Assembly (NCBI GenBank): GCA_020849725.1
Contig: JADLAZ010000217.1
Span: forward strand, 1-7,866
DNA: 7,866 nucleotides
Direction of reading: 5' to 3'
Source of the DNA: Chloroflexota bacterium
GTDB lineage: Bacteria; Chloroflexota; Chloroflexia; Thermomicrobiales; JADLAZ01
Shown here: in pieces, positions 1-6,572 of the stretch
How positions within the stretch are numbered: the first letter of the stretch is position 1
Layout of the letters: each line of letters opens with the position of its first letter
Made by a program: the position numbers and the translations under genes
The notes under the pieces: model-generated
The model's input: only the letters and a program-made list of their open reading frames with translations
What the model was told of the DNA's origin: nothing
The model's database searches: none

Positions 1-2
1 CG

Positions 3-689
3 TGGGGCAACCCGAGTGTGGCCGCGCAACTGCTGGCGATGATCACCTTCACGCTCGGCGGCTCGACCGGCCTGATGAACGCCAGCTACAACATGAATCT
101 GGTGCTGCACAACACGGCCTGGATCCCTGGCCACTTCCACCTGACGGTCGGGTCGGGCGTGGCGCTCACCTACTTCGGCATCCTCTACTGGCTAATGCCG
201 CACCTGACCGGCCGGCGCCTGTGGGCGCCATGGCTGGGTGTGGCGCAGGCCTGGATGTGGATGATCGGCGTCTTTGCAATGAGCCGCGGCCTGATGGCTG
301 CCGGCCTGGAAGGCATGCCGCGCCGCACCGCCATGGCCGAGTCGGCCTACTACGACGCGGGGTCGGCGGCCTTCCGCGCCTCTTGGCTGCAGTGGGGCAC
401 GCTGACTGCCATCGGCGGCACGGTGCTGTTCCTCAGTGGCATGCTGTTCATCCTGATCATGGTGATGACGCTGCTCGTCTCCCGGCGCACGGCCGATGTG
501 CCGGCGATGCCGGTCGCGGAGCCGATGACGCCGGCGCGTGAGGGCTGGCGGGCGCTGGAGAACTGGGGGCTGTGGGTCGGTGGCTCGGCGCTGCTGATCA
601 TCATGACATATATACCGACACTGATCATCTATGCGCCGCTGTTCAACATACTCGGCTTCCATCCCGCCTCACCGGCGCCGATAAAGTGA
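3..689 (+). CDS. Cytochrome c oxidase subunit I, ba3-type (B-family haem-copper oxidase), C-terminal part
   Basis: This is the catalytic membrane subunit of a terminal oxidase, which reduces O2 to water and pumps protons across the cytoplasmic membrane. The window starts inside the gene, so only the last 228 residues are present; they read in frame from base 3 to a TGA at 687-689. The diagnostic stretch is HNTAWIPGHFHLTVG, visible residues 36-50. In HFH, His44 is expected to bind the high-spin haem a3 iron and His46 the low-spin haem. A-family oxidases read HDTYFVVAHFHYV here; Asn for Asp and the IPGHFHL wording are typical of the B family (Thermus ba3-like). Roughly five hydrophobic helices follow, near visible residues 10-30, 47-66, 75-95, 130-158 and 191-214. 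The ligands of the early helices and CuB are outside the window. The downstream gene is unrelated, so the rest of the oxidase operon must lie upstream. Family assignment is secure; the subtype is inferred from the motif. Confidence 0.93.
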   Translation, partial: WGNPSVAAQLLAMITFTLGGSTGLMNASYNMNLVLHNTAWIPGHFHLTVGSGVALTYFGILYWLMPHLTGRRLWAPWLGVAQAWMWMIGVFAMSRGLMAAGLEGMPRRTAMAESAYYDAGSAAFRASWLQWGTLTAIGGTVLFLSGMLFILIMVMTLLVSRRTADVPAMPVAEPMTPAREGWRALENWGLWVGGSALLIIMTYIPTLIIYAPLFNILGFHPASPAPIK

Positions 690-711
690 GGGACCGCCCC
701 CCCAACCCCAC

Positions 712-730
712 TGGTATACTGACGAGCGTG
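712..730 (+). promoter_or_regulatory. Candidate extended -10 promoter for the aminotransferase gene
   Basis: TATACT at 715-720 matches five of six bases of the sigma-70 -10 box and is preceded by TG at 712-713, the extended -10 arrangement. No convincing -35 box lies about 17 bases upstream. Transcription would begin near 727, giving a leader of about 50 bases before the ATG at 778. This is a sequence match only. Confidence 0.4.
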
Positions 731-754
731 CCGCTCCCGGCCGGGCGACACGCT
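725..754 (+). other. Hairpin in the aminotransferase 5' leader
   Basis: AGCGTG at 725-730 is perfectly complementary to CACGCT at 749-754, and the interior holds the 10-base palindrome CCCGGCCGGG at 736-745, which can form a small inner stem. No run of T follows, so it does not look like an intrinsic terminator of the oxidase gene. If the promoter at 715-720 is real, this structure opens the transcript and ends about 10 bases before the ribosome binding site. Confidence 0.3.
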
Positions 755-777
755 GGATGAATGGTGGGGGAAGGACG

Positions 778-1989
778 ATGACGGGTGTGGCGCCAGTGAT
801 AGAGGCGCGGTTTTCGAGCCGGGCCAGAGCACTCGAAGGGGCAGCGCTGCGTGTCGGCGCGATCGACCCGACGGTCATCTCGTTCGCGTTCGGTCTTCCC
901 GACCCGGGCAGCCTGCCGCGCGACGGTGTGATCGAGGCCACACGCCGCGCGGTCGAGGGCGAAGGTGGTGCGCTGGCGCTCCAGTACGGCAACGCCAAGG
1001 GTCAGGCCGGACTGATGCAGGCCGTCTGCGCCAAGCTGGCCGCCGACCAGGGCATCACCGCCACGCCGAACAACCTCATCATCACCAACGGCTCCTTCCA
1101 GGCGATCGAGTTGATCGCCCAGGCGTTCATCGACCCGGGCGACCCGGTGCTGGTCGAGGCGCCGACCTGGTCGGGCGCGGTCATGATCTTCAGCCGCGCC
1201 GGCGCACGGCCAGTAACGGTGCCGACCGACGCCGAGGGCCTCGAGGTCGACGCGCTGGAGCGGACGCTGGCCGAGCTGGCCGCCGCCGGCACGCCACCCA
1301 AGTTCCTCTACACCATGCCGACCTTCCACAACCCGCTTGGCGTGACCATGCCGCTGGCACGACGCGAGCGGCTGCTGGCGATCGCTCAGGCCCACGGGTT
1401 GCCGGTGGTCGAGGACGACGCCTACTTCGACTTGCGCTTCAGCGGCGAGCCGCTGCCAACGCTGTACAGCCTCGATCGGGCCGGGCTGGTCATCTATCTC
1501 AGCACCTTCTCAAAGATCCTGGCCGCCGGCATGCGCCTCGGCTGGGCAGTCGCGCCGCCGCGCGTGGCCGAGAAGCTGGTGCTGCTGAAGAACGACACCG
1601 GCAGCAACCCCTTCTCGCAGCATATCGCCGAGGCGTTCATGGTGACCGGCGAGCTGCGCCAGCACATCGATGGGTTGATCGGCGTGTACCGAGACAAGCG
1701 CGATCGGATGCTGGCGGCGCTCGACGAGCACATGCCCGAGGGCGCCACCTGGTCGCGTCCGGAGGGCGGCTTCTTCGTCTGGCTGACGCTGCCACCGGGG
1801 GTTGACTCGCGCGCTCTGCAGCGCCGGGCGCGGGCGATGGGTGTCGACTTTCTGCCCGGCACGGCCTGCTACGACGACGGCCGGGGCGCGAACGAGGTGC
1901 GCCTGGCCTTCAGCTTCGTCAACCCAGACGATATCTGGCCCGGCATCGAGCGCCTGGGCCGGGCCATCCTCCAGGAGATGCGCGGCTGA
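778..1989 (+). CDS. PLP-dependent aminotransferase, class I/II (LysN/ARO8, 2-aminoadipate-type)
   Basis: A cytosolic fold-type I aminotransferase of 403 residues that moves an amino group between an amino acid and a 2-oxo acid using pyridoxal phosphate. The ATG at 778 is preferred because the purine-rich GGGGGAAGGA lies just upstream; an in-frame ATG at 757 has no good ribosome site and would add seven residues. All core residues are visible: Asn185 in FHNPLG, Asp214 and Tyr216 in EDDAYF (Asp holds the pyridine nitrogen), the Schiff-base Lys246 in STFSKILAAGMRLGW, and Arg375 in NEVRLAFSF, which should bind the substrate carboxylate. The PEGGFFVW stretch and the N-terminal ISFAFGLPDP are typical of the group of 2-aminoadipate, aromatic and branched-chain transaminases and of catalytic domains related to MocR/GntR regulators. 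No DNA-binding domain is present. The true substrate cannot be read from sequence. A phosphatase gene follows 62 bases downstream. Confidence 0.88.
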   Translation: MTGVAPVIEARFSSRARALEGAALRVGAIDPTVISFAFGLPDPGSLPRDGVIEATRRAVEGEGGALALQYGNAKGQAGLMQAVCAKLAADQGITATPNNLIITNGSFQAIELIAQAFIDPGDPVLVEAPTWSGAVMIFSRAGARPVTVPTDAEGLEVDALERTLAELAAAGTPPKFLYTMPTFHNPLGVTMPLARRERLLAIAQAHGLPVVEDDAYFDLRFSGEPLPTLYSLDRAGLVIYLSTFSKILAAGMRLGWAVAPPRVAEKLVLLKNDTGSNPFSQHIAEAFMVTGELRQHIDGLIGVYRDKRDRMLAALDEHMPEGATWSRPEGGFFVWLTLPPGVDSRALQRRARAMGVDFLPGTACYDDGRGANEVRLAFSFVNPDDIWPGIERLGRAILQEMRG

Positions 1990-2051
1990 GGCATGGTGTT
2001 GCCCGGACACTGGAGTCAGCCACGTCGCGTTCGGTGATGGAAGGGAGTGCC

Positions 2052-2870
2052 ATGCTGACGGTCGGGCCGGTCGCCGGATTGGTCGACTCGCACGTACATT
2101 CGACCTTCTCCTGTGACGGGCGCGCCACGACTGCCGAGATGGTCGAGCAGGCGATTCGGCTGGGTGTGCGAGAGCTCACCTTCACTGAGCACATCGACCT
2201 TGACCCCGGTGACGACTGCCGCGACTACCTGCGCCCACACGACTACCTGGCCGAGATCGAGCGCTGTCGCGGTGTCTACGGTGACCAGATCATCATCCGG
2301 GCCGGCGTCGAGGTCGGCGACGTGCAGCGCCACGGTGAGGCGATCGCCGCGCGGTTGGCCGGCTTGCCGATCGACTTCATCATTGGCTCGGTCCACTACA
2401 TCGACGGGCTGTTTGCCGGTGGCATCGAGTACATCAGCACGCGCGACGAGCAGAAAGCCATCGGCGACTACTTCGAGCAAGTGCTGCTGGCGGCCGCGAC
2501 CGGCGGCTTTGATGTGCATGGGCATTTGGATGTCTTCAAGCGCCGCAGCGTGCCGCTGTGGGGGCCATTCCAGCCGAGCGTCTGGGCCGAGCCGCTGCGC
2601 GAGGCGCTGCGCCGGCTGATCGCCGGCGGCATGGGCATCGAGATCAACACGTCCGGTGTCCGCACGGACGCCCACGAGCCATGCCCCGGTCTGACCGTGC
2701 TGGAATGGTATCGGGAGTTGGGTGGCGAGATCTTGACGCTCGGATCGGATTCTCATCGCGTGTCGCACCTCGGCATCGGCTTGGAGGTCGGCGCCGCCCT
2801 CGCCCGGGCCGCCGGCTTCCGGCGCGTCTGCACGTTTGCCGCCCGCCGGCCCATCTGGCACGATCTGTGA
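2052..2870 (+). CDS. hisJ: PHP-domain phosphoesterase, HisJ-type histidinol-phosphatase
   Basis: Predicted to hydrolyse L-histidinol phosphate to L-histidinol, the penultimate stage of histidine synthesis, in the cytosol. The 272-residue length fits the HisJ family. The ATG at 2052 has AAGGGAG five bases upstream; GTG 2034 and ATG 2037 are in frame but poorly placed relative to any ribosome site. The metal-binding residues of a PHP trinuclear centre are all in order: His14 and His16 (DSHVHSTFSCDG), Glu46 and His47 (FTEHIDL), Glu87 (AGVEVGD), His115 (GSVHYID), His156 (DVHGHLD), Asp233 and His235 (GSDSHR). GSVHYID and the final GSDSHR are the usual HisJ wording. No other his gene is in the window, so activity on another phosphomonoester remains possible. 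It may be co-transcribed with the aminotransferase 62 bases upstream; the gap holds no obvious terminator. Confidence 0.82.
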   Translation: MLTVGPVAGLVDSHVHSTFSCDGRATTAEMVEQAIRLGVRELTFTEHIDLDPGDDCRDYLRPHDYLAEIERCRGVYGDQIIIRAGVEVGDVQRHGEAIAARLAGLPIDFIIGSVHYIDGLFAGGIEYISTRDEQKAIGDYFEQVLLAAATGGFDVHGHLDVFKRRSVPLWGPFQPSVWAEPLREALRRLIAGGMGIEINTSGVRTDAHEPCPGLTVLEWYRELGGEILTLGSDSHRVSHLGIGLEVGAALARAAGFRRVCTFAARRPIWHDL

Positions 2871-2900
2871 GCCGTAGCACATTGGGGATACCGTCACCCC

Positions 2901-2950
2901 GATGGGCGCGACGGGGCCAGGAAACCGCGAATGGACCCGGATGGGCGCGA
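2901..2950 (+). repeat. Direct repeat GATGGGCGCGA, two copies 39 bases apart
   Basis: The 11-mer GATGGGCGCGA occurs exactly at 2901-2911 and 2940-2950 in the gap before murE. The second copy falls between the -35-like and -10-like boxes of the proposed murE promoter. The first copy is also flanked by CCCCG (2897-2901) and CGGGG (2912-2916), which could form a short hairpin. It may be a pair of regulator sites or chance in GC-rich DNA. Confidence 0.4.
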
Positions 2951-2961
2951 AGCCGGATAAT
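2932..2961 (+). promoter_or_regulatory. Candidate sigma-70-type promoter for murE and the lipoprotein gene
   Basis: GATAAT at 2956-2961 matches five of six -10 bases, and TGGACC at 2932-2937 is a weak -35 match at 18-base spacing. Transcription would start near 2968, leaving a leader of about 98 bases before the murE ATG. The 195-base gap from 2871 to 3065 shows no gene; it holds this site, the direct repeat and short GC-rich inverted repeats. Confidence 0.33.
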
Positions 2962-3065
2962 GAAGGCTATGGGCACAACCGCTTGATGTGTTCCGCCTCA
3001 TTCGCGTTGCTGCGCGTTCCTTCACGGTCTCTTGCCCCTGTTCGGAGTTCCTGCCGGAGCGAGCC

Positions 3066-4580
3066 ATGCGTCTGGTCGACCTGATCGCCGGTCTGCCCGA
3101 GGCCACCGTCAGCGGCGATGCGGCGCTGGACATCCGCGCCATCGCGTTCGATTCGCGGCAGGTAGCGGTCGGCGGGCTGTTCGTGGCGCTGCGCGGCGGC
3201 TACACCGACGGCCACGCCTTCGTCGCCGACGCGGCCGGGCGTGGCGCGGTCGCGGCGCTCGTCGAGGCGCCAGTGATGATCGAGGGTTTGGCGGCGCAGG
3301 TGGTCGTGCCCGACACGCGCGCGGCACTGGCCCGCGTTGCCGCGCGGTTCCATGGCGAGCCATCGCGCCAGATCGGTGTCATCGGCGTCACCGGCACCGA
3401 TGGCAAGACGACGACGACCTACTTCATCAGCGCGCTATTAGAGTACGCTGGCCTGGCGACCGGCCTGATCGGGACGGTCGATATCAAGATCGGGCCAAAC
3501 TGGCTCGGCAACCCCTCCCGCCAGACAACACCGGAGTCGCTGGAGGTCCAGGCATTGCTGCGCCAGATGGTCGATGTCCGCCTCGACTGGGCGATCGTTG
3601 AATCGACCTCGCACGGGCTAGCGATGCACCGGCTGGACAACGTGGCCTACGACATCGCCGTGCTGACCAACCTGACCCACGAGCACCTCGATTTTCATGG
3701 CACGATCGAGGCGTACCGGGCCGCCAAGGCGCAGTTGTTCGAAATGGTCGCCGCCCGCCCGCCGAAGGATCGGCCCCGGCTGGCGATCGTCAACGCCGAC
3801 GACCCGCACGCGCCGCGGTTCCTGGCCGCCGCCGGCGATGCGCCAGCGTTGCGCTACGGCATCGCCGACGCAACGGCCGAGGTGCGGGCGATCGGCCTGG
3901 AACTCGCGCCCGACGCGACCCGTTGTATGCTGCGCACGCCGCGCGGCAGCGTGCCGCTGCGGCTGGCGCTGATCGGAGACTTCAACGTGGCCAACGCGCT
4001 GGCGGCAGCGGCAGTCGGCGAGGGGCTGGGGCTGCCATTGGATCAGATCGCCGCCGGTCTGGCCTCACTGCGGGCGGTGCCGGGCCGGCTGGAGCGCATC
4101 GACCAGGGCCAGCCGTTCCTGGTCGTCGTCGACTACGCTCACACCCCCGACTCGCTGGCCAAGATGCTGCGCCTGCTGCGCCCGCTGACGACCGGCCGGC
4201 TGATCGCCGTCTTTGGCAGCGCCGGCGAGCGCGATGTCGCCAAGCGGGCGATCCAGGGCCGCGTCAGCCAGGAGCTGGCTGATATGACAGTCGTGACGAG
4301 CGAGGACCCGCGCTTCGAGGACGCCGGCGCGATCGTGGCCGAGATTGCCGCTGGTGCGATCGCCGCTGGTGGTCGGCCGGGCGAGGATCTCTATCAGGAA
4401 CCGGACCGCCAGGCGGCGGTCCACCTGGCGGTGGGGCTGGCCCGGCCGGGCGACACCGTGCTGCTGGCCGGCAACGGTCACGAGCAAAGCATCATCGTCG
4501 GGGCCGACAAGGTGCCCTGGGACGACCGCGCGGCCGCGCGCGCCGCGCTGCAGGCGCACGGCTGGACGGAGGACCGATGA
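3066..4580 (+). CDS. murE: UDP-N-acetylmuramoyl-tripeptide synthetase, MurE family
   Basis: A cytosolic ATP-dependent amide ligase that adds the third, diamino residue to UDP-MurNAc-L-Ala-D-Glu during peptidoglycan precursor synthesis. The ATG at 3066 is chosen because GGAG (3056-3059) sits six bases upstream and the N-terminal Mur domain starts at MRLVDLIAGL; the open frame extends back to 2988, but that part looks unlike MurE. Length is 504 residues, normal for the family. Visible features are the UDP-binding N-terminal domain (about 1-100), the ATP P-loop GTDGKTTT at 110-117 with Lys114, TTPES for the substrate, ESTSHG at 179-184, AKAQLF with Lys221 at the carbamylated-lysine position, the C-terminal domain from about 335, and GNGHE at 469-473. 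The acceptor motif, DNPR in meso-diaminopimelate enzymes, reads EDPR at 413-416, so the residue added (diaminopimelate, ornithine or lysine) is uncertain. It is not in a dcw cluster here; its stop overlaps the start of the next gene. Confidence 0.94.
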   Translation: MRLVDLIAGLPEATVSGDAALDIRAIAFDSRQVAVGGLFVALRGGYTDGHAFVADAAGRGAVAALVEAPVMIEGLAAQVVVPDTRAALARVAARFHGEPSRQIGVIGVTGTDGKTTTTYFISALLEYAGLATGLIGTVDIKIGPNWLGNPSRQTTPESLEVQALLRQMVDVRLDWAIVESTSHGLAMHRLDNVAYDIAVLTNLTHEHLDFHGTIEAYRAAKAQLFEMVAARPPKDRPRLAIVNADDPHAPRFLAAAGDAPALRYGIADATAEVRAIGLELAPDATRCMLRTPRGSVPLRLALIGDFNVANALAAAAVGEGLGLPLDQIAAGLASLRAVPGRLERIDQGQPFLVVVDYAHTPDSLAKMLRLLRPLTTGRLIAVFGSAGERDVAKRAIQGRVSQELADMTVVTSEDPRFEDAGAIVAEIAAGAIAAGGRPGEDLYQEPDRQAAVHLAVGLARPGDTVLLAGNGHEQSIIVGADKVPWDDRAAARAALQAHGWTEDR

Positions 4581-5692
4581 GCCGCCGGCCGGCATTGACC
4601 AGCCGCCTGAGCCGTCGTGCCCTGCTGCTCGGCATCGGTGGGGCCGCGCTGGCCGGGTGTACTCTCGACCAGCCGGCGCCCGGCGCTGAGCCATCGCCCG
4701 CCAGCGACCCGCCGGTGTCCGACACGCCGGCGCCCGCGCCATCGGCCGTGTCGCCTCCTCCCCCCGCCGCCACGACCACCACCGCGCCGCTGCCGACCGT
4801 GGCGCCCTCGCCGACCCCTGAGCCGCACCGGGACGGCGTCGCCGGCCGGCTCCTCTACACGCGCCGGGGCAATCTACACCAGCTCAGCGGCACGGCCAGC
4901 CGGCAATTGACCAGCACCGGCGACCTGGCCTGGCCGCGCTGGTCGCCGGACGGCGGCCGCATCGTCGTCATTCGACGCGGCGATGCCTATTCCGATCTGG
5001 TCCTGCTCAACCCCGACGGGCAAGGTCCGGCGCCGCTCACCAGGCACCAGAGCAAGGCGCCCGGCGGCTCAAAGGAGTACGCGCTGACAAGCGTGTGGGC
5101 AACCTGGCCGGCCTGGGAGCCGGACGGAACACGCTTGATCTACACTGCGGACGTGACAGCATCGCACATGACGCTGTGGCAGATCGACGCCAAAGGCGGC
5201 CAACCGCGCCAGGTGCCCGGCGTGGCTGACCTGGGCGCCAACATCGAAGCACCGGCCTATGCGCCGGACGGCAAGAGTCTCGCCTTCTGCCTCTCCTACG
5301 ACACACCGACGCAACTGTGGCTCCTGAACCTGGTCGCCGGCACGCGAGCCGCGCTCACCGACGGCAAGCAGACCGTCTACGACCCGGCCTGGACCCCCGA
5401 TGGCAAGGCCCTCGTGGCGGCCGTCGTCGACGGCGCACGCAGCCGTCTGCACGTCTTCGCGCCCGACGGCAAGGATCGAGGACCATTGATCAGTCGCCTC
5501 TCCTCTCGCGCCGCCACCTGGTCGCCGGACGGCAAGGCACTGGCCTTCATCGGCGAGGAGGGGGGGCGCTTCAATATCTACGTCGCTGAGATCAGCGGCA
5601 ATGCCGACAGCGAGCTGCGAGCCGGCGAGCCGCGCCGCCTGACCGCCGACGGCGACATCGACGGCCCCAGCGGCCTCTCCTGGACCCGCTGA
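4577..5692 (+). CDS. TolB/PD40 beta-propeller lipoprotein with possible Tat signal
   Basis: A 371-residue predicted surface lipoprotein of unknown exact role. The N-terminus is a signal peptide with a lipobox, LAGC at 25-28, so Cys28 should be lipidated and anchored outside the cytoplasmic membrane. SRRALLLG at 12-19 resembles a twin-arginine export motif. Residues 29-85 form a Pro/Ala/Thr/Ser-rich linker. The rest is a propeller of WD40-like PD40 repeats, each with a (W/Y)xPDG signature: 122-126, 180-184, 228-232, 272-276 and 315-319, with a closing LSWTR at the C-terminus that may complete a sixth blade. Such propellers, as in TolB, usually bind proteins or glycans, and no catalytic domain is fused. 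The start codon overlaps the murE stop (ATGA), which points to translational coupling and a possible cell-envelope function; the latter is inference from position. Confidence 0.85.
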   Translation: MSRRPALTSRLSRRALLLGIGGAALAGCTLDQPAPGAEPSPASDPPVSDTPAPAPSAVSPPPPAATTTTAPLPTVAPSPTPEPHRDGVAGRLLYTRRGNLHQLSGTASRQLTSTGDLAWPRWSPDGGRIVVIRRGDAYSDLVLLNPDGQGPAPLTRHQSKAPGGSKEYALTSVWATWPAWEPDGTRLIYTADVTASHMTLWQIDAKGGQPRQVPGVADLGANIEAPAYAPDGKSLAFCLSYDTPTQLWLLNLVAGTRAALTDGKQTVYDPAWTPDGKALVAAVVDGARSRLHVFAPDGKDRGPLISRLSSRAATWSPDGKALAFIGEEGGRFNIYVAEISGNADSELRAGEPRRLTADGDIDGPSGLSWTR

Positions 5693-5710
5693 CCAGGTGA
5701 GCACGATGAA

Positions 5711-5729
5711 ACCACGAGTCGTTCGTGGT
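5711..5729 (-). terminator. Terminator-like hairpin between the convergent lipoprotein and upp genes
   Basis: ACCACGA (5711-5717) and TCGTGGT (5723-5729) are perfect inverted repeats around a five-base loop, with a possible extra G-T pair. Read in the upp direction, the stem starts at the last base of the upp stop codon and is followed by TTTC, a short U tract. Read the other way it follows the lipoprotein gene by 18 bases but lacks a U tract. It most likely ends upp transcription and may slow convergent transcription. Confidence 0.5.
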
Positions 5730-6448
5730 CAGTCGCGGGCCGCGCCGCCGGTGGCGAAGAGGCGATCGCCGGCATCGCCCAGACCGGGCACGATGTAGCC
5801 GACATCGTTGAGATGGTCGTCAAGCGCGCCGATGTGGATGACGACGTCCGGATGGGCCTCGGCGAGCCGGCAGGCGCCATACGGCGCGGCCACCAGGCCA
5901 ACGAAACGCACCGCCCGTGCGCCTAGCGCCTTGACAACCGTGACCGCATCGGTGGCGGAGCCGCCAGTGGCAAGCATCGGGTCCAGCACCAGCACGAGCG
6001 CATCGGCCAGCGACTCGCTGACCTTGTTGTAGTATTCGACCGGACGGAGTGTCCGTTCATCTCGATAGACCCCGATATGCCAGACGTGCGCCTCCGGCAT
6101 CAGATCGAGAAAGCCATCGATCATGCCCAGACCAGCGCGCAAGATCGGCACGATGGCAACCGGCATGGCGATGCGCGCTCCGACCATGGGCGCCAGTGGC
6201 GTCTCAATCACCCTCGGCGCCAGCGGCAGGTCCAGTGTCGCCTCGTAGCTGAGCAAGTAGGTCAACTCAGCGACCAGGCGGCGGAAGAGTGGCACGTCCG
6301 TCGTCGACCGGCGCAGCAGCGTCAGCTTGTGGGCGACCAGTGGATGCTGCGACAGCCGCACCTGCGCCAGCGCCAGCGCCAGCGCCCGCGCCGGCTGCGG
6401 CACGCCGACCATCGGTCCCCGCCCGGCCGTGCTGCCTGACTCTGGCAT
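5729..6448 (-). CDS. upp: Uracil phosphoribosyltransferase
   Basis: A cytosolic pyrimidine-salvage enzyme that joins uracil to PRPP to give UMP and pyrophosphate. Diagnostic motifs are all present, numbered from the ATG at 6448: PILRAGLGM at 101-109, the PRPP loop DPMLATGGSA at 156-165, and the uracil-binding GYIVPGLGDAGDR at 217-229. The predicted protein is 239 residues, against about 208-210 in well-known family members. The excess is at the N-terminus, since the conserved HPLVAHKLTLLRR begins only near residue 35. The ATG at 6448 has AGAGGG nine bases upstream; an in-frame GTG at 6466 and ATG at 6412 (227 residues) are alternatives. The extra segment contains an Ala-Leu run encoded by repeated GCGCCA units in the plus strand. 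The gene is single, with its own promoter upstream and a hairpin at its stop codon. Confidence 0.95.
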   Translation of the reverse strand: MPESGSTAGRGPMVGVPQPARALALALAQVRLSQHPLVAHKLTLLRRSTTDVPLFRRLVAELTYLLSYEATLDLPLAPRVIETPLAPMVGARIAMPVAIVPILRAGLGMIDGFLDLMPEAHVWHIGVYRDERTLRPVEYYNKVSESLADALVLVLDPMLATGGSATDAVTVVKALGARAVRFVGLVAAPYGACRLAEAHPDVVIHIGALDDHLNDVGYIVPGLGDAGDRLFATGGAARD

Positions 6449-6495
6449 GTACCCCCGCCCTCTCACACCACAGCGCTCACCGCCGATCAGCCGTC

Positions 6496-6523
6496 ATGCT
6501 AGCAGCCGGCGGGCCACCGTCAA
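6496..6523 (-). promoter_or_regulatory. Promoter for upp
   Basis: On the minus strand, TTGACG (6523-6518) matches five of six -35 bases and TAGCAT (6501-6496) four of six -10 bases, with a 16-base spacer. The start of transcription would fall near 6489, about 40 bases before the ATG. The sequence around both boxes closely resembles that of the promoter proposed at 7081-7109. Confidence 0.5.
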
Positions 6524-6572
6524 CTCCGTGACGGCCATTGGCGCGATGTCGCCGTCGAGGCGGCGGCCAGTG

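Noticed and set aside
757..777. Earlier ATG for the aminotransferase
   Set aside because: No ribosome site precedes it and the stem of the leader hairpin ends two bases before it; the purine tract GGGGGAAGGA serves ATG 778.
643..1395. Long minus-strand open frame of 250 codons opposite the aminotransferase
   Set aside because: It mirrors a gene with all PLP-enzyme motifs; its arginine- and glycine-rich translation has no recognisable domain. This is usual in GC-rich DNA.
778..1989. Histidinol-phosphate aminotransferase (HisC)
   Set aside because: The length of about 400 residues and wording such as ISFAFGLPDP and the PEGGFFVW block fit the LysN/ARO8/MocR-like group better than HisC.
2016..2897. 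Minus-strand open frame of 293 codons opposite the PHP gene
   Set aside because: The plus strand carries the full set of PHP metal ligands; the antisense product has no known motif.
2884..2900. GGGG/CCCC hairpin after the PHP gene as an intrinsic terminator
   Set aside because: Only four strong pairs, a nine-base loop and no following T tract.
2988..3065. Upstream in-frame extension of murE (26 extra residues)
   Set aside because: The extra residues do not resemble the MurE N-terminus, whereas ATG 3066 has GGAG six bases upstream and begins the conserved Mur domain.
4065..4742. Minus-strand open frame over the end of murE and the lipoprotein start
   Set aside because: Crosses two well-supported genes, has low-complexity composition and no motif.
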